A stretch of 64,000 nt of DNA, taken from positions 453,501 through 517,500 of the forward strand of contig JBAMJR010000078.1 in assembly GCA_038501785.1 (NCBI GenBank). The letters are read 5' to 3'. Every line of letters starts with the position of its first letter. Position 1 is the first letter of the stretch. The translations under genes and the position numbers were made by a program. This DNA is from Myoxocephalus aenaeus. Its lineage: Eukaryota; Chordata; Actinopteri; Perciformes; Cottidae. This document shows, piece by piece, positions 10,983 through 22,628 of this stretch. Under the pieces are notes generated by a model that was given only the letters and a program-made list of their open reading frames with translations, searched no databases and was not told the DNA's origin.

Positions 10983-13861
10983 CGCCAAACCCCCATGCAT
11001 GCACATAATGAAACTGCATGCGCTCACAGACACACAGAGGAACGCTCCACCTGAGCTCCGGCCTCCACACGGTGACGGGTGATGGAAACCCTTTGGTTGC
11101 TCAGTGGAGCTTATCTGGTGCAGATGAACCACTGGAATAACTCTATCAGATTGATTTAGTCAATCTGGGCACGGCAGGAGGACAGGAGCACAGAAGCACG
11201 GGCTGAGAGGGCGTCCAGCCGACCTGGGTTGAATCTAAGTATTCATACATTCACACATAGACTGCATATAAAGATATAAAATATAATATATGGGCGCTGC
11301 CATCTTGCGCTGGTGATGTCATTTGTAGTCGAGAGTCTACGCAGTCGTGATAGAGGGGTGGGGCCACGGTGTCCAGGTCCCGCCCATAAACCCGCCACCT
11401 AGCTGCCATGCTAGCACCATCGTAGCTGTTCAGCTAGAAAGACACAACTAACCATATATCTTTATACTGTTTATATATATTGACCAACAATTGTGTTTTC
11501 TTGGATATCACAGTCGTTTGAGTGACTTAGTCTAAAAAAAGGAGCCCATGGTGACGATGGGTTTGCCTTCTCAAGGGACATAGCGTATGTCACTGTTTTC
11601 GATTGAATACGCCTGAAGACAGGTGTATTTTTGAAGTGGCCCTCTGAATCCCCCCCGGCCCCAACACATTGTTGGAGGGCCCCCCAACCCCACGGGCCCC
11701 AGTGCGACCTCACTGTCAATATGTACGCCCCTGTGTAGCATCCATGTGTAAACACTGTCTATGGTTTCAACCATTCAACACGTTTTGTGTTCTGAGATGA
11801 ATGCATTTAATTCCTCAATAAATAATCCCAAATAAATCGAGAATAAGAGAGCAGGGCACCCATTTTGTTTCAATATAAATACTAGTTTGCTCAGGTCTGT
11901 ACATTTCTATTCCCCTGTGGCCCCATGAGCTCTGTGGCTCCACTGATACTGACGCCGTGCCCTCAGAGTGAGACCTTTACCCTCCGACGTCTTACCTTCC
12001 TGTCGTGTCACGTGTCTTTTTATTTCTCCTGCAAGACGCCTACAGGTTTCCTGTCCCACCCCTGCGGTCCTAAAACAGCGGCCCTTAGCATGCCGTGTGC
12101 TGCCCCGCTGTACGGTTGCAGGTCTAACCTGTTTTACCGTACTTGTAGTTCTTCCCGTCTCCCTGTGCACGGACAAGCTGGCCTTTCTATTGGCTCACAC
12201 TTGTGCACACACGAGGCTGACCTCGGTCCATTAGCTAGACAGACGCTAATGGAACATGAGATAAGCAACATCTGCCACTTAAAAGGAAAGTGCTTTAAAT
12301 GAAATGTTTAGTTGTTTTTACACACACCAAGGAATTATGACATAAATCCTTAATTTACAACATTAAGATTTAAAAAAATAAATGTAATCATAAAAAGTAG
12401 TGCATTTCTAGTAGTATTACTCTTCATTAAAAGTGATAAAACCCTTGTCATGAATACTGTTCTCCATGGGTGTGGAAACACAGTCCATGTGTTCAGCGAA
12501 GCAGAAGCCAAAGCGTTCCTTCATGCATTGTTTTCCTTGTATCCTGATGTTCAATGGAGCAGAGTGTTGGCCAGCGGACCAGACGGGGTTGGAAATGCAC
12601 GCCGCCGCCGGCGTTGCTAGTTTGGGAGGGGTCACTTTGGGTTTTGGCTGATAAAAAAACAGTTATTGCAGAAACACAGTAAGCCTGCACACTTGAGTTC
12701 CTCTCTTTATGATCATGTTATTAATCCTTGCATTGGCTGACGGGGAAAAAATAACACCTGCAGCAGATTATATCATATAGTAACTCAGCTGTGAGCGCAT
12801 ATGTGTGTCCACACCTGACACTTCAATGTGACCTTCCTGATCGGATATAAGAAACCCACTGACAATAACAGTGGATAATCATATTTCATTTCCTATTCAT
12901 TCTTTTTCCCTGCAGTATTAGTGATGTTTTGTTGAAGAATCGCCGTCAACAAAGCTCTGATAATTATGTGGCACATTTAATGTACTATGAATCCTTCACA
13001 ATAAACGTCCCAGGCTATTTCCTTATTTTAAAGCTTTTATTTAGAAGTATTTCTCACAGTGCCTTTAGTAGACTTCTGTGTTCACGCAGGACAGGAACAG
13101 CGGTCTCCTGGGTGAAAGTCCATCCGCCCCGACCTTCCCTCTTAGCAGACGTTCTCGCTCTTCATCTTCATCATCATCACCATCATCCGTCAGTGGCTCT
13201 GAACGTCTAATAACTGACCAGAATGATGTATTTAATGAGTTGGAGAGATGATTAACGAGATCACACATTCAACCCAACCCAACATAATGAAACAAACACA
13301 GATATTCTCATTGTTCTTGTTTCCCCTGGAATACAAATGAACATGACACAATGGCATGAAGCTGAGAAAAGGAATTATAATTATATTATTCTCTCTTCGG
13401 TTACGTGTGGAGACTACAGTCTGAGCCTAGCGGAGCTGAAGGCCTCAGGATGAGGTCGCGTTGGGAATGGTTGCTTCCTGTCAGCGAGGTGCTGAGTGTT
13501 GAAAAGAGTTGAATCCCAATCTGGGAGTTCAATCTGTTGTTTCATGCAATCTTTCACAATTCTTCTTTTCTTCAGGTAAACATCACAGATCACTGTGTTC
13601 CTCGTCAAAACAAAGATAGTACGCGGAGCACATTGAGGGCAGGAGCTCATCTCGTGGTCAACAGAATGGTGACATCACTGCAGCGATGTGTGCTGCCAGC
13701 TTCTTGTTGTACGCGCTCATCATTGCATGATGCGCATCAGCTTCCAGAGCACAGTCATGCCAGGAAGGATTGTTGTTTTTACATTTTCTATGTCATAGTG
13801 AAAAAAAGAAGACATGTGTGACACAATATTATTTGAAATAGGGAAAATGCATTATTGTCAC

Positions 13862-14275
13862 GATTAAAGCCGGTCTCATTCCCAAGGCGTCACATTGGTC
13901 GGGACCCTTTGGTGACGCTGTCCAGACATTAATGTCATGGAGTTACGTTGTGAATCAAAGCAACAATAGGAAACACACGCACTTGGTTAGGTTTAGGAAA
14001 AGCTTGAGGTTTGGGTTCAAATAACTTCAAAAGTGGCGTTAAAGAAGTACGGAAGTTATTTAACAAATATAATTGGGCTTCTGGTTTTTACTCGAGATAC
14101 AATCAGGGGTGTGATGGGAGACAATGTGACCACATTATTCACCGGGACTTACCTCCCTACACGGACTTTATCGCTCTGCATACCGAGTCACCTGCTGGAG
14201 AGGAGGCGGAGCCGGGTGAGGCAGTGGAGGAGACATCCACCTGTCACTCAAAGTGGCCACTCCCTAATTAGGCAT
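13862..14275. repeat. Dispersed repeat copy (GGTTTAGGAAA family), most complete in window
   Basis: It starts near GGTCTCATTCCCAAGGCGTC and includes GGTTAGGTTTAGGAAAAGC, TTTGGGTTCAAATAAC and ACCTCCCTACACGGAC. Fragments of the same family appear at five other places in the window. I recognise no coding capacity. Confidence 0.5.
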
Positions 14276-14984
14276 AACTTTAAGTGTTAGTATAATTTAA
14301 ACGGGTGAATTATTTACAAATCCCCCCAGTTGTCATAAACGGGAATATGAGCTCTAAAGACCCAAACTGTTTTTCTGTCTTCTGGCCTGTTGGGATTTCA
14401 CTCACTTTCGGAGCCGGCCTCCAGTGGCCATTCAAGGAACTGCACCTCCACGTTCACTTTATTCATAAAACCCAATAAAAAAGGATGTTAGGTATACTGC
14501 TGTCACTCATTATATGTCATTCAGTTATTAATGATGAATTATGTACATGGTAAAGTCTGTTAAGGCGTATTCAGATTGAATTAGCTTTCATCACAGTGAG
14601 ACTCCAGCAGTCTTTGCCTCAGTTGGCGCCTCTCATCATGCACACAAGTGCATGGACCTCTCATAATCTAAAGTGGCTCTACACTTTGCATTCAGCTTCA
14701 TGGCTGTTTTCACACGATGTAATTGCACAACAACTCACCGTGGAAGGCTTTTATGTGAGAAGCAGAGTTCTGTGTTCCTGTGATTTACATCCGATCTCCA
14801 TGTCGCTCAGTACAAACACACTGCAGTGTTTAACAGAACTCACTTATTACAACAATGAACTGCTTCTACATTTGTTTCTGCACATAGTTGTGAGACACAT
14901 AGCCTCTTTTTTGGATTGGTTGGAGGAGAAAAAAAGCTGTTTACTCCACTGGTGTTTTGTGAAAAGCTGAACTCTCCTCTCCAT

Positions 14985-15430
14985 TGGGGAGACTCTGACG
15001 AGAAGCTTTCAAGGGCTTCTGCATTCTGAGCACTTTGAGGCTTTGTGGACTGGCATTTTGAAGCCTCTGAAGTTTCCAGCATTTTGTCCATCCTCATCTT
15101 AGTTTTTGGACGTTGACGTCTTGGGTTTTTTGGAACTAGAAGTGACGCAAGAGTGTGGAGTAGGTAAACAAACACTGAATGAGTGTAGGCGACCAAAATG
15201 TTATAATTAATTGTCTTGAACTGAATTTTTTTTAGTTCTGAGACAAAAACATGGACAACTCTCAGACCTGTTCATCTCATGGTAGCCCCGCCCTGAAGAA
15301 TACTTTATTGTACTATAAACGCTTTATTGAAGACGACTTGAAACTATTAAGACTATAAACTCAAGTTTAGAAGTTAAGCCATTTTTCTCATAGACCAGAG
15401 GAGTCGCCCCCTGATGGCTATTAAAAGAAT
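14985..15430 (-). repeat. Diverged minus-strand copy of the composite CTCF-motif repeat
   Basis: In reverse it shares CAAGTCGTCTTCAATA, GGGGCGGGGCTA-like and AGGGGGCGACTCCTCT segments with copies at 22.6, 25.6 and 60.9 kb. It has only one motif unit, at 15403-15418 on the minus strand. The boundaries are approximate. Confidence 0.45.
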
Positions 15431-15464
15431 GCAGGATTCAGATTGGCTTCAATTTACTGACCTG

Positions 15465-15610
15465 TAGCTGACTAAGTGACTAATGGGAACAACTTTTGAA
15501 ATTGGACCAGTATTGAGGAAGAAAGCCTATAAACTGCCACTGGTTGTCTCAGATTGTTATGAAAGTGTCTGAAAGACCCCAGTGGTCAACGCTGCAGGTG
15601 CTTTTCTGTC
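15465..15610. repeat. Dispersed repeat copy (GACTAAGTGACTAATGG family)
   Basis: It shares CTGACTAAGTGACTAATGG and a following ACCAGTATTGAGG block with the copy at 3740-4320. Confidence 0.5.
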
Positions 15611-16078
15611 ATAATGGTGTGGCTGTAGTTATTTATTAATGTACACCCGCAGACCTTGTGCAAATAAAAATGAATACATTTCTGCTGTTTACCCTCGATA
15701 CCATCAAATAGTTGCCGCTGTGAAAACTTCCAAGAGTTGAGAAATCCTGTGTTCAGATATAATAAATCATAGAACAGCGTTTTGCTGTTGGATGGTCCTT
15801 GGAACTCATGGATGTGTTACTCCATTTGGACTTCCTGGATTTATTTCATTATTCGTACCTTACAACAACCCCGCAATGCAGCAGCCCCTTGTGTTGTTGT
15901 AATGCGTTGCTCTGAATTATGCAGATCACGACAGAAAAAGCTTCAAAGGGAAGTCACACATAAAAGTTTGCCGTCAGCAACTAAGATAAATAACTCCACT
16001 GCTGAGCCTCTCTTCCACGGACACAAACAGAGCAGATGAATCAGCAGAAACACTAACTATGGATCAATGAAATGTTTG

Positions 16079-16132
<54 letters not shown>
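16079..16132. repeat. (CA)n microsatellite
   Basis: Fifty-four bases of CA, 127 bp upstream of the last cnih3 coding exon. Confidence 0.95.
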
Positions 16133-16135
<3 letters not shown>

Positions 16136-16259
16136 CTATAAAGCTTTATCCGAATGCTCCAAGCAGGCCATGGGATTATTGTTGGTCCTCACTCTGTGAC
16201 TTCCTGCCTGCCAGTGTCGACTCGCTGACCGTTTCTTGTTTCTTCTTCTTGTGTTCCAG

Positions 16260-16287
16260 TATGATCTACTCCTTGGTTACCTCATAA
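16260..16287 (+). CDS. cnih3: Cornichon family protein, terminal coding exon with stop
   Basis: After a strong pyrimidine-rich acceptor (TTTCTTCTTCTTGTGTTCCAG region), the first base T completes the Cys codon left by the previous exon. The frame then reads MIYSLVTS and stops at TAA (16285-16287). The resulting C-terminus YYLYCMIYSLVTS closely matches the CNIH3 ending YYLYCMIYTLVSS as known in mammals, and differs from CNIH2 (YYLYSMVYTLVSF). The Cys-Met-Ile-Tyr junction is the best single piece of evidence for the cnih3 assignment and for the splice phases. Confidence 0.9.
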
Positions 16288-16581
16288 CAACTGATTTATC
16301 AGCAACTGGAGAGAGAAAGACGCCTCCGGGACACACGGACTGCCACTGTCTCGCCTCTAGAATGGAGAGACAGGTTATTTAAAAAGGAAAGAAGATTCAC
16401 TTTTCCTTTCTTCTTTTTTTGTTGTTGCTGTGAAGCCAAACAATGAACTGGATGTGGCGGATGGGGGAAGCTTCTTTTCTGCTTCGTCTGTACATAAAAA
16501 CTGAAGACTAAAAGTCCTGTTTACAGTTTGACTGGTCGTAGCGAAGACCCGAGTTAATCACTGCCTGGCCAACGTTTGTAC

Positions 16582-16583
<2 letters not shown>

Positions 16584-16637
<54 letters not shown>
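16584..16637. repeat. (CA)n microsatellite in the probable 3' UTR
   Basis: Fifty-four bases of CA preceded by GTACCC. Confidence 0.95.
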
Positions 16638-16638
<1 letters not shown>

Positions 16639-16769
16639 CCTCCTCCGGAGTGGTACCGCATACTTACTGCATGGTAGCAGCGCCGGTAGCCCCGGAGGAC
16701 AGAAGAGCACAGTAGCGTTTGCACAGTTTGTCTCAGGCACAGCGCGGTGGAGCCCCGTGTCCCACACGG

Positions 16770-17046
16770 CACCGCCCCCACGCCCCCAACGACTCCACCG
16801 ACCCCACGCCCCCAACGACCCCACCGACCCCACGCCCCCAACGCCCCCAACGACCCAACGCCTCACCGACCCAACGCCCCCACGCCCCCAACGCCCCCAC
16901 GCCCCCAACGACTCCACCGCCCCCAACACCCCCAACGACCCAACGCCCCCCAACGACCCTCAACGACCCAACGACCGCAATGACCCCCAACGCCTCACCG
17001 ACCCAACGACCCCAACGACCCAACGACGCCAACGCCTCACCGACCC
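16770..17046. repeat. C-rich tandem array (about 9-bp unit CCCCAACGA)
   Basis: About 275 bp is made of CCCCAACGA-, CCCCCACGC- and CTCACCGACC-type units. The plus strand has long C runs and few Gs; the minus strand therefore has repeated G runs. Long open frames across it on both strands are by-products of the repeat. Confidence 0.9.
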
Positions 17047-17829
17047 GTAGCTTCAGCGGTGATGGGAACGAGTGGACGGACGGACATCACTGTACAGAAG
17101 AGAGGAGGCTCTGGGTGAGGGGACACCAGAGCAGCCGGTTCTCAACATCTCTCCCCGGGACGGCACACAGTCCATGGCCTGTGGGTTTGTCTTTCTAACA
17201 TTATGGCTTTTGTGACGTGTGCATTTTGGTGTATTCTTTAAAAAAGAAAAAAGGCATTTCCAACTGAATTATGATCTGCAGCAGAAAGGTATTCTATACA
17301 GAATATGCCTTCTCAGTGTTGTCCTTAGTGTCGTTCTATTGTGGGAAACTTTTCTAAAAACTGACACCTGTCCGAGCTTTTACAGTAGAAGGAGCGCACA
17401 TTCTTTGCACAAATATGTGTATTTGATCTTGCACAGTATTCACAATATGTGGCTGTATATTAGAGGTCATTTACGATAGTCTAGCCACACAGGTGAAGGT
17501 CTTCCAGCATGTAAAGAATCATGCAGCCCGTTTGAGAACGGGGAGACAGAGGGAATCTTTTCTAGCTCGATTTACACCATGGACCGAAATGTTGTCTTTA
17601 TTAATTTATGTCCAGCCTCCGGGCTCTATCTCAAACTAAAAATTATTTTTCCAAAATGTAACCGCACCGTGATAAGAGCTGAAGAAAGCAGAAGATTGAG
17701 CATGGATCCGTTGTTCTCTGTAGCAGAAGATGGAGGACACTCAGCAGCTTCTCCCTCACCACTCCTCATAGACGGCAGCTCGGCCAGCGGCCCGACGCTC
17801 TACGGTTAAACGTAGAGCGTTCACGTGAA

Positions 17830-18310
17830 GCAACAAGGGTTAGACGACAAAAATACATGGTTCGGTCTTGGAAAAAGTCAAATAAAAAAAGGTATGGTAG
17901 TTGCATAGTTGCAACATACAACATGTTACGTAAGTAACCTGACTTGTAACCTACGTTACGTTGCGTAACTTAAACAAAATCAATGCTGACTTTTGGTTCC
18001 ACGCGGGACTTTAACGGCAGTCTTCTGGGTGAAAGTCCTGTGTTTTAGAGCTGCGTGATGTTATACGTTACATAACACAAGTTATGTAATGATACGTGAC
18101 ATAACTTGTGGACTGTTGACTGTTAGTTGACTCTGCCATCAAGTTACGTTACAAAACATAATATACGTAATGTCACATAATTGAACTTACGAAATTTTAC
18201 AGAACTTAACATAAGTACAACGTTGACTTTCGCCATGAACCACCACCTCCCTAGACTTTATCTCTTGATACCACTTCACCGCCTCGCTCCTCCACCAAAG
18301 CTACAACGAC
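17830..18310. repeat. Dispersed repeat copy (GGTTTAGGAAA family), diverged
   Basis: It contains GGTCTTGGAAAAAGTC, many TACGTTACGTTGCG-type blocks and CTTCTGGGTGAAAGTCC, shared with the copies at 6415 and 13862. It lies inside the probable 3' UTR. Confidence 0.45.
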
Positions 18311-18751
18311 GGAGTCGACGGTCACGTTGGACGGGTCGTTGACCAAGCAGCCGCATTCGACGACCTTGGAAAAGAGAATGATTTGCATAAATATGAGATA
18401 TGTCTGCCTACATTGAGGTACACTGCTGTGTCACGGTTCCCAGGAAGAAAGTGTCTCCGTTGCGTATACAGGTCATCATCCCTGCAGCTGAAATGACTTT
18501 GGTGTCTTGCTCCAGGGCACTTCAGCAGGGCGGAGCTTGAAACCGGCTTCTTCCACGTGTAGCACTGTTTTCTAACCACTCTTTAGATCTTCACCATCGT
18601 CTTCACACAGGGAGCTCACTTTGTACGCTTCCACTCAAGGATAGCAGATAGGAATGCCCAATTCTTGTTGTTTTCTCTTGTTCTAATTCAAGCATTTTCT
18701 ATCCTTACTGTGTATGTGACCGACCGAGTTGAATTTAGATATTGTTTATGA

Positions 18752-18757
18752 AATAAA
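18752..18757 (+). terminator. cnih3: Candidate polyadenylation signal of cnih3
   Basis: A canonical AATAAA lies within TATGAAATAAAGTATTTT. It is the best-placed hexamer after the stop codon outside repeats, but the UTR would be about 2.5 kb. Confidence 0.4.
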
Positions 18758-19361
18758 GTATTTTAAAATCAAAGATTTGCTTCCAGTCGTCGTGCTTTCT
18801 CATTGTGTAATAACATGCTCCAATGAAGTATATCAACCCTCGTCTTTTAAAGCACTTACTATAAAGCATTATAACAGTGATTGTAATTAAAAAAAAGATT
18901 ATAATGCATTACACCTATGAATATTTGAATAGACTCGCCCATGTAAGTCTTAATAAAATGCTTCGTATTGTGTTATGATTATTGTTACAATGCATTATTC
19001 ATGAGTGCTTATGACTGTCGATATACATGCTGTAAATATTATACGATGTCTATAATGCATGAGGGACATAGTATGAACCCTCTGTAAACATTTAACCACA
19101 TTAATGAGGCCAAACAGAAGCCATCTGGCTTTAGAACACACTTGACAGCACACAACACACATCCAAGGAGCAAGGAGACACAATGATGGAGTGAATATTT
19201 TCTATTATATTATTTGCCTTAAACCAGTAATTCTTTAGCCATGTGGGGGCATCCCATAAGCTGCAAATACAACACTGACGAACCATAACCAAGTTGCACA
19301 TTTACAGAGCAAATATGTATCCAGCAAACGCAATGCAACATTATCATCCAGTCCAATATTC

Positions 19362-19515
19362 ACTCTCTCTTTATTTCACCAGATAGTCACTCTCTTTATT
19401 TCACCAGATAGTCACTCTCTTTATTTCACCAGATATTCACTCTCTTTATTTCACCAGATAGTCACTCTCTTTATTTCACCAGATAGTCACTCTCTTTATT
19501 TCACCAGATAGTCAC
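19362..19515. repeat. Minisatellite, 25-bp unit, about 6 copies
   Basis: The unit TCACTCTCTTTATTTCACCA followed by GATAG repeats at exact 25-bp spacing with few changes, which suggests recent expansion. Confidence 0.9.
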
Positions 19516-20104
19516 TTTCTCTGTCTCTGTTGTCTTGCTGCTGGACAGAAAATGTGCATCAGATCCATTCACTGAAAACAATTGCCTCCTGTAGCCAAAG
19601 TGACCCTGATGCCGTGGTGAGACGAGCTGGAAAACACAAACAATGATCATAAAGACACGAAACAAATACTTTCACAGCTGAGGGGAAACCTGCAGTAAAG
19701 TATAAGAATAAGTCATTAAACACCTCTCCAGTGAATTCTGAAGCCTTGTATGTGTCTTAAGAACTGCATTGGTGCTTCAAAAATCATCAAAGTGGTGTTC
19801 ATTATTATAGATTACATTATATTCCTGAGCAAACACGTGTAAGTACACTCTGACCAAAGGGTTTTTGTTGAGGGAACTAGCGTGGGACAGTAACTTCTGG
19901 TATTGGCCAACAAAAATATGTCACCCTGCAGCACTTTCTTCCTCCAGGCCTTAAATATGTCTATTTTTCTTGTTTCAAACATGGTCATTTACTGTAGTTT
20001 CACGGTGTCGACGCAGTTTGATGCAGACGTTATAAGAGAAGCGTCATTCCAATCTGACCTAACGCGCTCACAGCGGCTCAGAGAGGAAATGCACATTGGG
20101 AGAG

Positions 20105-20480
20105 GTCCAATGATGGACTTCTTCCACGACGGGCTCCTCCCACAACGGACTCCTCCCACAACGGACTCCTCCCACGACGGGCTCCTCCCATGATGGACTC
20201 CTTGCACGATGAGCTCCTCCCACAGTGGGCTCCTCCCACGGTGGACTCCTCCCACGATGGGCTCCTTCCATGACGGGCTCCTCCCACAATGGGCTCCTTC
20301 CATGATGGACTCCTCCCACAATGAACTCCTTCTACGATGGGCTCCTCCCACAACGTGCTCCTCCCACGATGGGCTCCTCCCACGATGGGCTCTTCCCACG
20401 ATGGGCTCTTCCCACAATGGGCTCCTTCCATGATGGACTTCTTCCACAAAGGGCTCCTTCCACAATGGACTCCTTCAACG
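20105..20480. repeat. Minisatellite, 16-bp unit, about 23 copies
   Basis: The unit is GATGGGCTCCTCCCAC with variants (GACGGG, CTTCCAT, AACGGA). Spacing of GCTCC is 16 bp, so the phase shifts each unit and all frames stay open. The long WEEP- and RGRSP-type minus-strand frames are therefore not genes. Confidence 0.9.
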
Positions 20481-20856
20481 AGGATTCACCGACAGTTTGA
20501 GGGTCAGATGGATTTATGAGATGTAGAAATTGTTGAAAATAGCGCGATTATATTGTTACACTTCGTCATGGCTTAACCATGTCATATGATATGATATCTG
20601 TTTTAATAAACGTGTGATGTCTCACTCGTGGCTTTAACTTATAACTGAACATTTACCGAGGTGTGTGTTGAGTATCACCATTGTGCGTGCAGGTGAGTGT
20701 GTGTGTGTCCGTCCGTCCGAGCCGTGGCAGACGGGCAGCCTGACAGATCGGTGACAGCTTGTCTTCCCAGCATGCACCTGGGTGCTGTCCACATCACTGC
20801 CATGTATTTCATCATAATTAAACCCGGCGCACACTGCTTGGCTTTTGGCCCTCATA

Positions 20857-20858
<2 letters not shown>

Positions 20859-20941
<83 letters not shown>
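20859..20941. repeat. (TG)n microsatellite
   Basis: An uninterrupted TG tract of about 83 bp. Confidence 0.95.
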
Positions 20942-20944
<3 letters not shown>

Positions 20945-21424
20945 ACTGGCAGTGATGTATTTGGCTTAGCCCCCCTCTCCTTCCCGTACATCAACCTTCT
21001 TCTCTTCCCTCTGTTTGGGTTCTCTTCCCTCCCAGCATCCAGCTCACCTCTTACGGCTGAGATGACATTGATCTCCGTCCTGCACGCTGCGCTCAGCGGT
21101 CTGGAAGCCGAGGTTTGTCTGTAAGAACTCTGCTTCTCCACACTCTTCAGGGCGAGGGAGCCCGTCTTAATCTGGCTCTGCTTGGGACCGGGAGCTCACC
21201 GATGCATATTGGTTTCTTTCTGCATGCGAACTGGCCCAGCACCGAGAGGGACTGAGACTCAAGGCGAGTTCAAACAGGTTTTCAAAACTGGGAATGTAGG
21301 ACGGCGAGTCAACTTTCGTTGGACGGGACTGACCTGGCACACCGGAGGGCCGTAGTTATTCCCGGTCAGAGGTTTCCTACCATGTGCCACCGAGGCCTGA
21401 GGTTCCAAACGCTACACATAAACA

Positions 21425-21785
21425 TGCAGAAGTGGACACACGTTCGTTTTTGGTCTGCCGTTTTGAAGCCTCCAGTTTGGCAGTTTCCCCGTCGCCATCT
21501 TGGATTTTGGTCGTCTCCATCTTGGTTTTATTTTTGCAACCAGTGAACGGCGGATGAGTGACGTAGAGAAGCCGTATACGTCTCTGCTAGTGGTAGCGAC
21601 CTGTCAATCACAGGACGGCCCCGCCCTAAAGCATACCCTGCTGTAAATAGGACCATCATTTACTAAATGAACATCATGCTGTATTGAAGAAGACTTTAAA
21701 CTAACGATTGAGACATAAACTCATGTTTACAATGTTTACTGAGGGAATACATCAAGAGAGAAGTTACTAACAGAACAACAGTAGA
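21425..21785 (-). repeat. Minus-strand copy of the composite repeat, without motif units
   Basis: Its reverse complement matches the right part of the copy at 22629-23240 (ATTGTAAACATGAGTTTATG, TACAGCATGATGTTCATTTA, CAAGATGG). It stops just before the 73-bp units would begin. It forms a large inverted repeat with the next copy. Confidence 0.6.
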
Positions 21786-22125
21786 ACCACATTGATAGGT
21801 TATCTTGCTTTTAAGCCGAGAACAGCGTGACCACGTTACTGCTGTCTAGGAAGGGGAGGAGTGAGCGGAGGGTTATCCAGTTCCATTAGATGTCACCACA
21901 TCCGTCACACTGTCCCTTTAAGAGCCACTGAGTCAGTGTGTTGTGTTCTCTGAGTCCTGTTCACTGACCCAGTTTGTCTTTCAACTCTAATGCCATGTGA
22001 ACACCTCCCAGGACGCTGGATTCACACATTTCATCTTGAAAACTTCTGTCTTCCACAGTTGTTTTGCTTTCACTGCACGGCCCTCACCTTCTGTCACTGT
22101 GACCCTTTCATCCTCAGACACAGAG

Positions 22126-22127
<2 letters not shown>

Positions 22128-22159
<32 letters not shown>
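22128..22159. repeat. (GA)n microsatellite
   Basis: About 32 bp of GA. Confidence 0.9.
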
Positions 22160-22161
<2 letters not shown>

Positions 22162-22628
22162 GTGGCGGGTGGCAGATGCAGCTAAGCATTATGGGTCTTG
22201 ACAGGTGTGGTTGCTGTGGACGGGCAGTCTGTCACGGTCCTGTGTGCGTCAGATGGCCGTCCTGTCAAACTGCATTACCCACAATGCCACTGGTGAGAGC
22301 AGGGGGATCTCAGCGTCTGGTCATCTGCCTCCAGATCAAACAGTACTAGTACTGAACCAACAGTTTCAAACGTTTCACTTTTTCAAATCACTTCAGTTTG
22401 TTGTATTGAACGGTTGAATGCAGGTTTAGGAGTGCATCTGCAATAGTTTTTTGTTGTTGTTATTCATTAGAAACATCATAGACGCTGACATGCCGGTGCA
22501 ACATTGCGGACTCCGTGAAGAGGAGTATTGAGGCTGAGTGAAAGCCGCCCCAGTAAATATATTTGTATATTAACGAGTCAAATGACCATGCTTAATATAA
22601 GTGTCGCTCATATTAACAAACCAGACAC

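Larger units (their letters stand above)
7295..16259 (+). other. cnih3: cnih3 last intron, about 9 kb
   Basis: The intron runs from donor GTGAGC at 7295 to acceptor CTTGTGTTCCAG ending at 16259. It contains the 35-bp minisatellite at 7991, TA and CA tracts near 10.7-11.0 kb, and dispersed repeats at 13862, 14985 and 15465. The stretch 10200-10500 looks complex and non-repetitive but shows no exon. I see no gene in the rest. Confidence 0.75.
16288..18775 (+). other. cnih3: Probable cnih3 3' UTR
   Basis: No further splice or coding signal follows the stop codon, and the sequence is AT-rich and UTR-like at 17200-17480. It includes a CA tract (16584), a C-rich array (16770) and a dispersed repeat (17830). 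The end is placed just after AATAAA at 18752, which is inference. An alternative AATAAA at 17881 lies inside a repeat. Transcript data would settle it. Confidence 0.5.

Noticed and set aside
16558..17198. Long Pro/Thr-rich and Gly/Trp-rich frames on both strands
   Set aside because: They come from the C-rich tandem array within the probable 3' UTR of cnih3.
19989..20465. Minus-strand 158-codon frame rich in EEP and GRSP
   Set aside because: Produced by the 16-bp minisatellite; no conserved domain.
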